From Hyphomonadaceae bacterium (GTDB taxonomy: Bacteria > Pseudomonadota > Alphaproteobacteria > Caulobacterales > Hyphomonadaceae): 64,000 nt of DNA. The notes beneath the pieces were generated by a model that was given only the letters and a program-made list of their open reading frames with translations, did no database searches and had not been told where the DNA came from. Shown piece by piece: positions 52,015 to 61,287 of this stretch. The stretch lies in contig JADKDU010000001.1 in the NCBI GenBank assembly GCA_016714495.1, positions 620,001-684,000 of the forward strand. Reading direction: 5' to 3'. Numbering within the stretch: position 1 is the first letter of the stretch; each line of letters opens with the position of its first letter. A program made the position numbers and the translations under genes.

Positions 52015-52593
52015 TCAGCAAGCCGGAGACGCGCGTCTAACCCATCGCTCCGCCAGCTTCACCACCACGACGGCCAGCGCCGATTTTAGGATGGCTCCGA
52101 GGAGGAAGGGAGTGACGCCATTCGTCCAGGCCGACCCGGCGCCGATCAGTGATGTGAGCCGTAACCAACCCGCCGTAAGGATGATGACGTGGCCGAGCAG
52201 GAAGACCAGCATCATCGGCAGCCAGCCGCGCAGTCTTGGCCTCTCGGTGAGCCCGCCGCAGGCGAAGGCGGCGATGACGAAGCCGGCGAGATACCCGGCG
52301 GTGGGCCCAGAGAAATGATCGAGGCCGCCTGCCCCATCTGCCAGCAACGGTAGGCCGAGCGCGGCTTGCGCGAGCCAGGTTAGAACGATCGCTGCGGCCA
52401 GACGGGCGCCGGCGAGACCGGCGACAAGGAGGATCGCAAAGGTCTGCAGCGTCATCGGGACAGGATACATGGGCGCGGTGATCCAGGATGACGCCGCGAT
52501 CAGCCAGCTTCCCGCCAGAACCGCCGCAAGGCCCCACGCCGCCGGCCGATCCGCCAGCATGGCGCGCAGGGGCGCAACATGGCTCGGTGACAT
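52015..52593 (-). CDS. bioY: Biotin transporter S component BioY
   Basis: 192 residues from the ATG at 52593, with six spans. The diagnostic SWITAPMYPVPMTLQTFAILLVAGLAGAR segment and GPTAGYLAGFVIAAFACG are those of BioY. It takes up biotin, alone or as the substrate subunit of an ECF transporter. No bioM/bioN energising genes are adjacent. No clear BioR-type operator is seen upstream. The in-frame extension to 52695 lacks a ribosome site. Confidence 0.92.
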   Translation of the reverse strand: MSPSHVAPLRAMLADRPAAWGLAAVLAGSWLIAASSWITAPMYPVPMTLQTFAILLVAGLAGARLAAAIVLTWLAQAALGLPLLADGAGGLDHFSGPTAGYLAGFVIAAFACGGLTERPRLRGWLPMMLVFLLGHVIILTAGWLRLTSLIGAGSAWTNGVTPFLLGAILKSALAVVVVKLAERWVRRASPAC

Positions 52594-52735
52594 GCGGCTC
52601 TCCCGTTTCCCGCCAACGATGGAAAACGTACCGCATTGCGTCTCGACGCCTCCGCGCCGTGTTGCCGCACGTATGCTTCTAGCGCATTGATCCACGATGC
52701 AAAGACGAGCGTAGAAGCATCAAGGGAGAAACGGA

Positions 52736-53707
52736 CTGATCGGTAGCGCAAGATATGCGATTGCGGCAATCGCCGCTGGGTTCATTGCGACAATGACGAT
52801 GGGCGGGTGCGCGACCAACGAAATGCCCTATGGCGCCCTGACGCGGCAATACGGCCTGCCTTCCTCACAGACATTCGAGCCATCGCCCGGCGTGCGCGTG
52901 CACTACACCGACGAGGGCAATCGCGAGGGGCGCACGCTGATCCTCGTGCATGGCTTTGCCGCGTCGGCTCATGCGTGGCGGCCATGGGCGGAGCGGCTGA
53001 GCGCCGACTTTCGCATTGTCGCGATAGACCTGCCGGGACATGGATTAACGCAAACGCCGGATGGCTATCGCGCGACCTTGACGAGCAATGCCGCGCTGAT
53101 CGATGCGCTTGCGAACGCGATTGGCGTGCGGAGCTTTGTGCTGGCAGGAAATTCGATGGGCGGAACCGTGTCGCTGGCTTACGCGATGATGCGTGGCGAC
53201 AGGCTTGAAGGTCTGGTGCTGATCGACGCGGCGGGATGGCCGGAGACAGCGAGCGGCCCGCCCCTTTTTGTCGATCTATTGGATAATCCTGTCGGGCGCT
53301 GGTTCATCAAGCTGTTCAACCCGAGACTGTTCGCGTCCGGCGGATTGAAGTCCGCCTATCGCAACGAGGCGCTGGTGACCGACGCGGTGGTTGATCGCTA
53401 TGTCGACCTCGCGATGGCCGAGGGACATCGCGACGTGCTGCTGACGCAGGACATGGAGGCCAAGCCGAAATGGACGCCGGTAGACTTTCACGCCATCCGC
53501 GTTCCGACGCTGGTGATGGCAGGCGAGGAAGATGCGCTTATCCCTGCGGATGACTCGCGCAAAATCGCCGCCGCGATACCGGGCGCACGGTTGGTGATCT
53601 ATCCGGATGGCGGGCACCTGCCGATGGAGCAATTGCCCGATGCGACGGTGAAGGACCTGCGTGCGTTTCTTGAAACGCAACGCGCGCACCCAACGGACGC
53701 GCGCTGA
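52736..53707 (+). CDS. Alpha/beta-hydrolase, lipoprotein, with apparent CTG start
   Basis: 323 residues if initiated at the CTG at 52736, 7 nt after GGGAG. The encoded start LIGSARYAIAAIAAGFIATMTMGGC is a normal lipoprotein signal with lipobox TMGGC. The first ATG (52793) would leave only five residues before that Cys and no signal peptide. The hydrolase fold has LILVHGFAASAHAW (oxyanion), the nucleophile elbow G-N-S-M-G-G with Ser, an Asp in AGEEDALIPADDS and a His in YPDGGHLPMEQ. Probable periplasmic or outer-membrane esterase; substrate unknown. Confidence 0.8.
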   Translation: MIGSARYAIAAIAAGFIATMTMGGCATNEMPYGALTRQYGLPSSQTFEPSPGVRVHYTDEGNREGRTLILVHGFAASAHAWRPWAERLSADFRIVAIDLPGHGLTQTPDGYRATLTSNAALIDALANAIGVRSFVLAGNSMGGTVSLAYAMMRGDRLEGLVLIDAAGWPETASGPPLFVDLLDNPVGRWFIKLFNPRLFASGGLKSAYRNEALVTDAVVDRYVDLAMAEGHRDVLLTQDMEAKPKWTPVDFHAIRVPTLVMAGEEDALIPADDSRKIAAAIPGARLVIYPDGGHLPMEQLPDATVKDLRAFLETQRAHPTDAR

Positions 53708-53826
53708 TGCTTTTTGCCCCGACAAGGCCTTTCGGCCTGATGAAATAGGCATATCTCTCCACGCAACACTCTGGCGCCGACGGGCTGGATTCTGGCATAA
53801 GCAGCCCTGTCCAGTGAGGAGATCGC

Positions 53827-54942
53827 ATGAAGATCGGCATCCCCAAGGAGATCAAGACGCAGGAATATCGCGTCGGTCTTACGCCTGAGAGCGTGATGGA
53901 GCTGACGCGGGCCGGACACGGCGTTTTCGTGCAGACCGGAGCCGGCATGGGACTTGGCGTGACGGATGCCGCCTATGTGAAGGCCGGGGCGACCATACTC
54001 GACACGGCGGCGAATGTATTCGCCACCGCCGAGATGATTGTGAAGGTGAAGGAGCCGCAGCCCGTCGAGTGCGCGATGCTAAGGCCGCACCACACGCTGT
54101 TCACCTATCTCCACCTCGCGGCGGACAAGCCGCAGGCCGAAGCGCTGATGAAATCGGGCGCTACATGCATTGCCTATGAGACGGTGACGAACCGCGCGGG
54201 ACGACTGCCGCTGCTGCAGCCGATGAGCCAGGTGGCGGGGCGGATGTCAATCAATGTCGGCGCGTATGCGCTGATGAAGACCAAGCGCGGGCGCGGGCTT
54301 CTGCTCGGCGGCGTGCCGGGCGTGCCGGCGGCGAATGTCGTGATCCTTGGCGGCGGAGTTTCAGGGACGCATGCGGCGGAGATGGCGATCGGCAGCCGCG
54401 CCAATGTAACGGTGTTCGACCGTTCGATGCCGCGACTGGAAGAACTGGACGTGCAATTCTCCGGCGCGGTGGATACGGTCTATGCGACGCAGGCGGCGAT
54501 CGATCGCGCGGTGACGGAAGCGGATCTGGTGATCGGCGCGGTGCTGATCCCGGGCGCGGCGGCGCCAAAGCTGGTGACGCGTGCGCACCTGAAGGACATG
54601 CGGCCGGGCGCGGTGCTGGTCGATATCTCGATCGATCAAGGCGGATGCTTCGAGACCAGCAGACCTACGACGCATGACGATCCGATCTACGAGGTGGACG
54701 GCATCCTTCACTATTGCGTGGCCAACATGCCGGGTGCGGTGCCGCGCACATCAACCTATGCGCTGAACAATGTGACGCTGCCGTTCGCACTGGATATCGC
54801 CAACAGGGGAACGAAAGAGGCGCTGAAGGCCGATCCGTTCCTGGCGGAGGGGCTGAACGTCGCGAACGGCAAGATCACGCACGCGGCAGTGGCGCACGAT
54901 CTGGACCTGCCCTTCGCGAAGCCGGCATGGCTGAAGGCTTGA
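53827..54942 (+). CDS. ald: Alanine dehydrogenase
   Basis: 371 residues, full length. MKIGIPKEIKTQEYRVGLTP, the VKVKEPQP lysine motif, the YLHLAADKPQ His motif and the Rossmann VVILGGGVSGTHAAEMA loop are diagnostic. It interconverts L-alanine and pyruvate plus ammonia with NAD. GAGGAG lies 6 nt before the ATG. The next gene starts 16 bases before its stop, so the two are translationally coupled. Confidence 0.95.
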   Translation: MKIGIPKEIKTQEYRVGLTPESVMELTRAGHGVFVQTGAGMGLGVTDAAYVKAGATILDTAANVFATAEMIVKVKEPQPVECAMLRPHHTLFTYLHLAADKPQAEALMKSGATCIAYETVTNRAGRLPLLQPMSQVAGRMSINVGAYALMKTKRGRGLLLGGVPGVPAANVVILGGGVSGTHAAEMAIGSRANVTVFDRSMPRLEELDVQFSGAVDTVYATQAAIDRAVTEADLVIGAVLIPGAAAPKLVTRAHLKDMRPGAVLVDISIDQGGCFETSRPTTHDDPIYEVDGILHYCVANMPGAVPRTSTYALNNVTLPFALDIANRGTKEALKADPFLAEGLNVANGKITHAAVAHDLDLPFAKPAWLKA

Positions 54943-55385
54943 GACGGCTTCTGGCGCTTGGCGTGCTGGCGCTGGCCGCATGTAGCAATGAGACGCCGGT
55001 GAACATGAAGGACCCCGCGTCTGTCGCGGGGAAGTTCGTCGCGGCCTACAATGTGCGCGATCTGGCGCGCATGCTGCCGCTGGCGGATCAGGTCAACCTC
55101 GATGCCGTGAAAGAAGCGCTGACTCATGGGCCAGGCAGTGAGCCTTACAACAGCATTTTCGATCCCGAGATGGCCGCGCTGATGGCGCGCGAGGGCGGCA
55201 AGGTGACGGGCCCGCGCTATGAACGGCGCGACGCCATCGTGAGCGTGGGCAAGTCTGAGCAGGGTGACATCTACACCATCGAGCTGGGCGAGCGCGAGGA
55301 TGGCGAGTGGCTGATCGAGGCGTTCTCGATGATGCCGGAGACGGATTTCCTGGAGCTGCCAGACAAGCCGCCGTCGAAGCGCTGA
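54927..55385 (+). CDS. Small lipoprotein overlapping ald
   Basis: 152 residues from the ATG at 54927, inside the last codons of ald. A short signal with lipobox L-A-A-C puts the acylated Cys at about residue 19. The mature part (DPASVAGKFVAAYNVRDLARMLPLAD... YTIELGEREDGEWLIEAFSMMP) has the look of an NTF2/DUF4878-like fold with a terminal Trp-containing strand, not firmly assigned. Coupled to ald by the overlap. Convergent with the esterase gene, which ends one base later. Confidence 0.75.
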   Translation: MAEGLRRLLALGVLALAACSNETPVNMKDPASVAGKFVAAYNVRDLARMLPLADQVNLDAVKEALTHGPGSEPYNSIFDPEMAALMAREGGKVTGPRYERRDAIVSVGKSEQGDIYTIELGEREDGEWLIEAFSMMPETDFLELPDKPPSKR

Positions 55386-55386
55386 G

Positions 55387-56364
55387 CTATTCGGCGGCCT
55401 GAGCAGTTGTGGCGGCTGAGGCGAGACGCGCGCTGATCCATGTACGCACAAAGGCGTTCGTGCGCGAAGCGACGCGCGTGGGAAAGCGGTTGAACGCGTG
55501 CGGAGCGTCGGGCACGACGATCAGGTGCGCATTGCCGCTGGCTGCGATCCAGCGTTCCGCCATCAGGCGGCTGTCGTCGATCAACGGATCGATGGTTCCG
55601 CAGAGCAGCAGCGCGGGCGGCAGACCGGAAAGGTTCGCATAGAGCGGCGAGAAGGCGGGATCGCGGCGCTGCTCCTCGGTCCGGTCGGGCAGCAGGTTGG
55701 CGAGGCCGGAGGTCATTGCGGGGCCATCGAGCACCAGCGTGTCGGGCGGCGCCGCGCGCACGCTGAGCGTGCAGGAAAGATCGTAAGGGCCATAGAACAG
55801 AACGGCGCCGCGTAGGCGCGTGAAGTCGGATCGCGTGTCGCGCAGGCGCATGAGGGCGCAGGCGGCAAGGTGAGCGCCGGCGGATTCGCCACCAATGAAC
55901 ATTGTGGAGACGCCGAATTCCGATTGCGCGTGTTCGAACGCCCAGTCGCCTGCGGAGGCGCATTGGGCGATCATGCCGGGAAAGTCGATGTCGGGAAGCG
56001 TGGTGTAGTCGACGCTGACGACCGCCAGCCCTGCCCCGGCGATGCGGGCGTTGACGCGGTCGTCCATCGCGGCCGTGCCGATGGCCCACCCGCCGCCATG
56101 GAAGTCGACGTAGACGGCATGCACCTCGCCGATGGGAAGCAGGATGCGGATTGAGAAGCTTTCACCCTTCCAGCTGATGCGCCGCGTCCTAGTAGTCACG
56201 CCGGGCACGCCGTGGGGCATCAAGGCCTGCGCGCCGAGCATGGTCTGGATCATCAGCTTGCCGAGGCGAGACGGCGCCCGGAAGCGCGGGGCCCAGCGCA
56301 GCTGCCGATTCAGGCGCCGCGCTTCGTCGAGTTCATCGACGGGGAAGTCGAGGGAATCCGGCAT
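55387..56364 (-). CDS. HSL-family alpha/beta-hydrolase (esterase/lipase)
   Basis: 325 residues from the ATG at 56364. Hormone-sensitive-lipase signatures: the oxyanion motif F-H-G-G-G-W, the nucleophile elbow G-E-S-A-G, and a catalytic Asp (CGTIDPLIDDS) and His (DAPHAFNRF). Cytoplasmic by composition. It hydrolyses short- or medium-chain esters; natural substrate unknown. Two in-frame ATGs (56418, 56364) exist; the inner one is closer to the family start. Confidence 0.88.
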   Translation of the reverse strand: MPDSLDFPVDELDEARRLNRQLRWAPRFRAPSRLGKLMIQTMLGAQALMPHGVPGVTTRTRRISWKGESFSIRILLPIGEVHAVYVDFHGGGWAIGTAAMDDRVNARIAGAGLAVVSVDYTTLPDIDFPGMIAQCASAGDWAFEHAQSEFGVSTMFIGGESAGAHLAACALMRLRDTRSDFTRLRGAVLFYGPYDLSCTLSVRAAPPDTLVLDGPAMTSGLANLLPDRTEEQRRDPAFSPLYANLSGLPPALLLCGTIDPLIDDSRLMAERWIAASGNAHLIVVPDAPHAFNRFPTRVASRTNAFVRTWISARLASAATTAQAAE

Positions 56365-56436
56365 GAACGAGCCCTGCGCTGACCTGATGAAGGTAGGTGC
56401 TGAGCGGGGTGTGGGCAATGCGCGAGCACAAACGAA

Positions 56437-56462
56437 CAGGCCCGCTCCTTCGAGCGGGCCTG
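56437..56462 (-). terminator. Intrinsic terminator of the hflKC operon
   Basis: CAGGCCCGCTC/GAGCGGGCCTG, perfect 11-bp stem with a 4-base loop; TTCGTTTG follows on the reverse strand, 23 bp after the hflC stop. Confidence 0.82.
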
Positions 56463-56484
56463 CGAGTCATCCACTTGCCAAGGA

Positions 56485-57366
56485 TCAGCGGCCGTCGCTG
56501 CTCTTGAAGTATTTAAAGAAGTCGCTGTCGGGCGACATCACGAACGGCGTGCCGGCCTTGATAGCGGTGTCGTAGGCGATGAGCGAACGGTAGAACGAGA
56601 AGAACTCCGCATCCTTGTTGTAGGCAGCCGCGTAGATCTTGTTCCGTTCAGCGTCGCCCTCGCCGCGCAGGACCTGCGATTTCTGGTTGGCCTCGGCGAG
56701 AATGACTTCCACCTGCTTGTCGGCTTCACCGACGATTGAGAGGTAGAGCCCTTCACCTTCGGCGCGGTACTGGTTCACCTTCTGCTGAAGCTGCGACTTC
56801 ATGCGCTCGTACACGCGCTGGGAGTTCGCCTCAGGCAGGTCGGCCTGACGGATGCGGACATCGATGATCTCGATGCCGAGCGTGGTCATGTTGGACTGAA
56901 GCGAGGTCTTGATGCGCTGCATCACGCTGGCGCGCTGGCCGGAGATGATGTCGGGCTGGGAGACCTTGCCCAGTTCGCCGCGCAGCGCTGCGTTGAAGCG
57001 CAGGCGGAGCTGGGCGAGACCGTTTTCCATCGAGCTGGCGGCCCGGAAGAACTGGGTCGGATCCTTGATGCGCCAACGCGCGATGGCGTCGACGTTCAGG
57101 CGTTGCTGATCGGCTGCGGTGATCTCCGCGGACTCCAAGTCGAAGCCCATATTGCGCTTGTCGTAATAGATCACGTTCTCAACGACCGGGACCTTGAAGT
57201 GCAGGCCGGCCTTGCGCTCGGACACATCCGAGTTGACGGCGTACTGGTACTGACCGAAGCGCAGCACGATGGCCTGCTGGTCGAGCGCGACGATGTAGAA
57301 CGCGTTCGCCAAGATGACGATCACGACCGCAGCGATCACGCCGCCGATGATGATGAGCCTTTGCAT
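56485..57366 (-). CDS. hflC: Protease modulator HflC
   Basis: 293 residues. An N-terminal membrane anchor (about 4-26) precedes a prohibitin/band-7 domain (ALDQQAIVLRFGQY, KAGLHFKVPVVENVIYYDKR, GIEIIDVRIRQADLPEA). A long helical region follows (LQQKVNQYRAEGEGLYLSIVGEADKQVEVILAEANQKSQ). With HflK it forms the periplasmic cage around FtsH and modulates membrane-protein degradation. It is 2 bp after hflK. Confidence 0.94.
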   Translation of the reverse strand: MQRLIIIGGVIAAVVIVILANAFYIVALDQQAIVLRFGQYQYAVNSDVSERKAGLHFKVPVVENVIYYDKRNMGFDLESAEITAADQQRLNVDAIARWRIKDPTQFFRAASSMENGLAQLRLRFNAALRGELGKVSQPDIISGQRASVMQRIKTSLQSNMTTLGIEIIDVRIRQADLPEANSQRVYERMKSQLQQKVNQYRAEGEGLYLSIVGEADKQVEVILAEANQKSQVLRGEGDAERNKIYAAAYNKDAEFFSFYRSLIAYDTAIKAGTPFVMSPDSDFFKYFKSSDGR

Positions 57367-57368
57367 CG

Positions 57369-58547
57369 TTATTGCCCCTGCGGCGTCTGTTGGCGGCCGC
57401 GCAGCTGGTCGAGCGGCAGGATCGGAACAGCGCCCGACTTGCCATCGAGGATGACCTGGTCGGTGCGGCCGATCACCTTTTCCATCGTCTCGAGGAACAT
57501 GCGTTCGCGCGTCACGCGGGGGGCCGCGCGATACTGTTCGTAGACGAGGTTGAAGCGATCAGCTTCACCGCGTGCATTGGCGACGGAGGCGGCCTTGTAG
57601 CCTTCAGCTTCCTGAATCACGCGCTGGGCCTGACCTTCAGCTTCGGGGACGACCTTATTGCGATAAGCGATGGCTTCGGCTTCGCGCTTGGCCTTGTCCT
57701 GTTCGGCGCTGGAGACTTCGCGCTGGACGCTCACAACTTCTTCAGGGGCCGAGGCGCCGCGCAGGGAGATCGAGATCACCTCGATGCCGGCTTTGTACGA
57801 GTTTAGCGTCTGCTGCATCAGGTCGCGGACGCGAGTTTCGACCACGGTACGGCCCGTCGTAGTAATGGGCTCGAACGCCGAGGTGCCGACGATCTCGCGC
57901 ATCGCGCTTTCGCCTATCTGTTCGACGAGGACGTGGTTGTCCGGATTGCCGCCTTCGACGTCGACCACGTTGAACAGATAGTCGCGCGGTTCGAAGACGC
58001 GCCAGTTGATGACGAAGTCGATGTCGATAATGTTCTCGTCGCCTGTCAGCATGAGGTTGGCGGTGTTGGTGCCGCCGATCTCGGTGCGGATCTCGGTGTT
58101 GACCGGCACGACGATGTGACGCTCGATCGGGTTGGGCAGCCGGATGCGGAAGCCCGGCTCCTCATAGCGATGGAATGTGCCGAAACGCAGCACGACGGCG
58201 CGTTCCTGTTCGTTCACCTGATAGATGCCGGTGAACAGCCAGCCGACCACGCCGATTGCCAGGATGATGATCAGGCCCATCGCGCCGAAGCTGCGACCAC
58301 GGCCAAGACCGCCGCCGCCGCCCGATCCGCCATTAGAGCCGCCGCCATCCTTGCGCTTGAAGCGCTCCTGCATGCGACGCAGGGTTTCTTCCAGGTCGGG
58401 ACGATCCTTGCCGCCGCCGCCACCGCTGCCGCCGGGCTTGTTGCCGCCACCAGGCTTGCCCCACGGGCTTTCGCCATTGTTGTTATTGCCACCGCCACCC
58501 CAGGGACCTCCGCCCCCGCCGCTGCCCTTGTTGTCGTTCCAGGGCAT
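57369..58547 (-). CDS. hflK: Protease modulator HflK
   Basis: 392 residues. Residues 1-85 are Gly/Asn/Pro-rich (GGGGPWGGGGNNNNG runs) with a helical DLEETLRRMQERFKRK segment. The transmembrane span is at about 88-108, then the band-7 domain (YQVNEQERAVVLRFGTFHRYEEPGFRIRLPNP) and a long coiled helix (AEAEGQAQRVIQEAEGYK). Partner of HflC in the FtsH complex. First gene of the two-gene operon. Confidence 0.94.
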   Translation of the reverse strand: MPWNDNKGSGGGGGPWGGGGNNNNGESPWGKPGGGNKPGGSGGGGGKDRPDLEETLRRMQERFKRKDGGGSNGGSGGGGGLGRGRSFGAMGLIIILAIGVVGWLFTGIYQVNEQERAVVLRFGTFHRYEEPGFRIRLPNPIERHIVVPVNTEIRTEIGGTNTANLMLTGDENIIDIDFVINWRVFEPRDYLFNVVDVEGGNPDNHVLVEQIGESAMREIVGTSAFEPITTTGRTVVETRVRDLMQQTLNSYKAGIEVISISLRGASAPEEVVSVQREVSSAEQDKAKREAEAIAYRNKVVPEAEGQAQRVIQEAEGYKAASVANARGEADRFNLVYEQYRAAPRVTRERMFLETMEKVIGRTDQVILDGKSGAVPILPLDQLRGRQQTPQGQ

Positions 58548-58812
58548 AGGCCCGTCCTCCTGAGTGGTCGTGTCTGGGGATTTGTGTCCTCCAGTAGTTG
58601 AGCCCGCATTAAAGCGAGTTCAAGGCGCGCAGATAAGACAGTTTCCCCCGCCAAGCGACTTGCGAAGTCACCGTAAAACCACCGTTTCAAGCTGATCAGA
58701 ACTTGGTGAAGGACTTGGCGAAGCCATGTGCAGTAACCGGCATTACTTGCCGGGCGCCCATGGAACGCACGAATCACCTACTTTGGCGACGTTCTTGCAG
58801 CCCGGACCGCGC

Positions 58813-59829
58813 ATGCTGACTACACCCTCCAACCCCTGCGACGCTGGCAAGCCACCTGCCGTTAACGACGCTGTGCGTCGCGACGTCACGGTGGTTATCG
58901 CGGCATGGCGCGCTGCGGCGACCATCGGGCGGGCTGTCGCCTCCGCCCTAGCCCAGCCAGAAGCGGCCGAAGTGGTCGTTGTGGACGACGCATCAAACGA
59001 CGACGGCGCGACGCTCGCGGCAGCGCGGGCCGCAGACGATGGGTCGGGGCGGCTGAGCGTGATGGCGCTCGAGTTCAATTCCGGCCCTGCCCACGCCCGC
59101 AATGTGGCCATCCGCGCCAGCAAGGCGACCTGGATCACCGTTCTGGACAGCGACGATTTCATGGAGCCTGGTCGGCTGGCGAAGCTGATGGCGCTGACTG
59201 ATGCCGGCTACGACCTGATTGCGGACGACCTCAAGCAGGTGGAGGAAGGCGCGGACATCGCGACAGCTCGCCCGATGTGGTTTGATCCTGGCCAGGAACA
59301 GTCGATCGACATCTCGCTTAGCTTTTTCATCAACGGGCTGATCCCGAAGCGTGGCCGCATGCGGCGCGAGCTGGGCTTCATAAAGCCGCTGATGCGGCGC
59401 ACCTTCCTGGAGCGTCATGCTCTTTCCTACGAAGCGAGCATGCGGCTGGGTGAGGATTTCGACCTCTACGCCCGCGTGCTGCTCAATGGCGGGAAAATGC
59501 GGCTGGCGCCGTGGACCGGATATATGAGCGTGATGCGACGGAATTCGCTGTCGCTGAACCATTCGCGCGCCGACATCCTCGGCTTCGAAGCCTCGAAGGA
59601 CCGGCTGCTGGCCTCTGGCAAGTTGTCGCCGGAGGAAGCGCGGCTGGTGCGAAAACTGCGCGCAAATACGCATTCCCGTGTTGTGTGGATCGATGTGATG
59701 GCGGCGGTGAAAGGCGGCAAAGTCTTCCGCGCCGGCGCCCTCATGCTAAAGAACCCCAGGCAGGCGCCGCATGTCGTTCGCAAACTGGGCCTCCTCGCGC
59801 TTGACCGCGTTCGGGGCGGGAAGCGATAG
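58813..59829 (+). CDS. GT2-family glycosyltransferase (ExoO-like)
   Basis: 338 residues from the ATG at 58813 (earlier in-frame ATG at 58726 lacks homology-like sequence). GT-A fold: VTVVIAAWRAAATIGRAVASAL, EVVVVDDASNDDGATL and the DXD-like LDSDDFMEP. The MRLGEDFDLYARVLL acceptor-side motif (ED) follows at about 250. Closest by pattern to succinoglycan beta-1,6-glucosyltransferases, but no polysaccharide cluster surrounds it. The ribosome site is weak. The Mrp gene begins 25 bp after its stop. Confidence 0.85.
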   Translation: MLTTPSNPCDAGKPPAVNDAVRRDVTVVIAAWRAAATIGRAVASALAQPEAAEVVVVDDASNDDGATLAAARAADDGSGRLSVMALEFNSGPAHARNVAIRASKATWITVLDSDDFMEPGRLAKLMALTDAGYDLIADDLKQVEEGADIATARPMWFDPGQEQSIDISLSFFINGLIPKRGRMRRELGFIKPLMRRTFLERHALSYEASMRLGEDFDLYARVLLNGGKMRLAPWTGYMSVMRRNSLSLNHSRADILGFEASKDRLLASGKLSPEEARLVRKLRANTHSRVVWIDVMAAVKGGKVFRAGALMLKNPRQAPHVVRKLGLLALDRVRGGKR

Positions 59830-59854
59830 GTGCGTCTCCCGAGCTGGAGACCCT

Positions 59855-60973
59855 ATGCCGACTGCCCTTGAAACCTTAGTTCGCAAAGCACTCGACGCTG
59901 TCGCCGATCCTGTGTCCGGCAAGGGGCTCAGTTCCTCGGGGCGCGTAACCGGGCTGGTCGTGCGGTCCGATGGCAAGGTGGGCTTCGTTCTGGAAACCGG
60001 CGTCGGCGCGGCGGATGAGCCGCTGCGCAAGGCGGCCGAAGAAGCGGTCATGGGCGTGAATGGCGTGACGGCTGTGACCGCGGTGTTGACGGCGGAAGCG
60101 ACCACAGGCGCGCGGGCGGTTACGCCCCCGTCCCGTTCGACGGCGATTGCGCCGCCGCCATCCCCTGCTGCACGGCAAGAGGTAACACGGCCCGCGCGCG
60201 GGATCGTGGCGATCGCGTCAGCCAAGGGCGGCGTGGGCAAATCCACCGTGGCGGTGAACCTCGCCGTGGCTGCGGCGAAGAACGGCCTGCGCGTGGGGCT
60301 TCTGGATGCGGACGTGTTCGGTCCTTCGCTGCCGACCATGCTGGGCACGGTGGGCAAGCGGCCGGAGCTGACGGCGGCCAAGAAGATGAAGCCCGTGATG
60401 GCGCATGGGCTCGCCACGATGTCGATCGGCTATCTGGTCGATCCAGATCAGGCCGTTGTGTGGCGCGGACCGATGGTGATGTCGGCGGTCTCGCAGCTGA
60501 TCAACGACACAGACTGGGGCGATCTCGACCTGCTGTTCATCGACACGCCGCCGGGCACGGGCGAAGTCCAGCTGACGCTGGTGCAGAAACTTCCGCTCGA
60601 TGGCGCGGTGATTGTCTCGACGCCGCAGGAAGTGGCGCTGGCCGATGTGCGGCGCGGCGTGGGCATGTTCCGCAAGACGGCGGTGCCGGTGCTCGGCGTG
60701 ATCGAGAACATGGCGTGGTTCGAACAGCCGGACGGCTCGCGCGCTTACATCTTCGGGAAAGAAGGCGCACAGCGCACGGCTGAGGACATGAACGTGCCCT
60801 TCCTCGGCGCGCTGCCGATCCTGCCGGTGCTGCGCGAAGGCGGGGATGCGGGCGTTCCGGCCGCGACAGGCGACAGCAATGCGGCGGAGGCTTTCCGACT
60901 GCTGGCCGAAGCGGTCAACGAAGCGCTGGCCGCATCGCCCAACAAGCCTGCGCCAACGATCGTTTTTGAATAG
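59855..60973 (+). CDS. apbC: Iron-sulfur cluster carrier ATPase, Mrp/ApbC family
   Basis: 372 residues, ATG at 59855 behind GGAG. An N-terminal DUF59/MIP18-like domain (1-80, LVRKALDAVADPVSGKGLSSSGRV) and an Ala/Pro linker precede the P-loop domain with A-S-A-K-G-G-V-G-K-S-T near residue 125 and LLFIDTPPGTGEVQL. In place of the usual C-x-x-C cluster motif the sequence reads IENMAWFEQPDGSRAYIF, without cysteines, so the Fe-S-binding motif is not apparent. Role in Fe-S cluster delivery is therefore inferred from the family only. Confidence 0.88.
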   Translation: MPTALETLVRKALDAVADPVSGKGLSSSGRVTGLVVRSDGKVGFVLETGVGAADEPLRKAAEEAVMGVNGVTAVTAVLTAEATTGARAVTPPSRSTAIAPPPSPAARQEVTRPARGIVAIASAKGGVGKSTVAVNLAVAAAKNGLRVGLLDADVFGPSLPTMLGTVGKRPELTAAKKMKPVMAHGLATMSIGYLVDPDQAVVWRGPMVMSAVSQLINDTDWGDLDLLFIDTPPGTGEVQLTLVQKLPLDGAVIVSTPQEVALADVRRGVGMFRKTAVPVLGVIENMAWFEQPDGSRAYIFGKEGAQRTAEDMNVPFLGALPILPVLREGGDAGVPAATGDSNAAEAFRLLAEAVNEALAASPNKPAPTIVFE

Positions 60974-61287
60974 CGACACGCGAACGGCGCATATCTTGCT
61001 GCGTCTTTCTCGCGGAGCCGCGCTCCTGCCTGCTCCGCTGTGCGGAGTACTGCATGCTTGCCGAGCGCCTTGCCGTTAACGATTGTGAACGCTTGGCGCG
61101 GCAGCGAACCACATCTTTATTGGCGCCTCAGCGGATGATTCTCCTTGCAAGCGCGCGCGCCTCACTTAACGTTTTGTTTACGGCATCAGCCGTGTGGGTG
61201 CCGAGGGTTCGGCAGGGTCACACGGAGGAACGGGAGGCTTGGCTCGGGTGGCCGACACGGCAAACCGGGCGCGGACGGGAGTAGCGT
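60974..61287 (+). other. 314-bp gap ahead of the orphan gene
   Basis: No gene supported. The 3' part (61190-61225) contains a nested stem structure described separately. Short frames on both strands lack ribosome sites. CTTAACGTTTTGTTTACGGC near 61171 is the only AT-rich patch and may hold a promoter. Confidence 0.4.
61190..61225 (+). other. Nested stem-loop in the 5' leader
   Basis: Outer arms CCGTGTG/CACACGG (61190-61196 and 61219-61225) enclose an inner hairpin TGCCGA/TCGGCA (61199-61204 and 61209-61214). It ends 63 bp before the start codon of the gene at 61288. It could be a structured leader or protein-binding RNA; no known riboswitch consensus is recognised. Confidence 0.35.
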
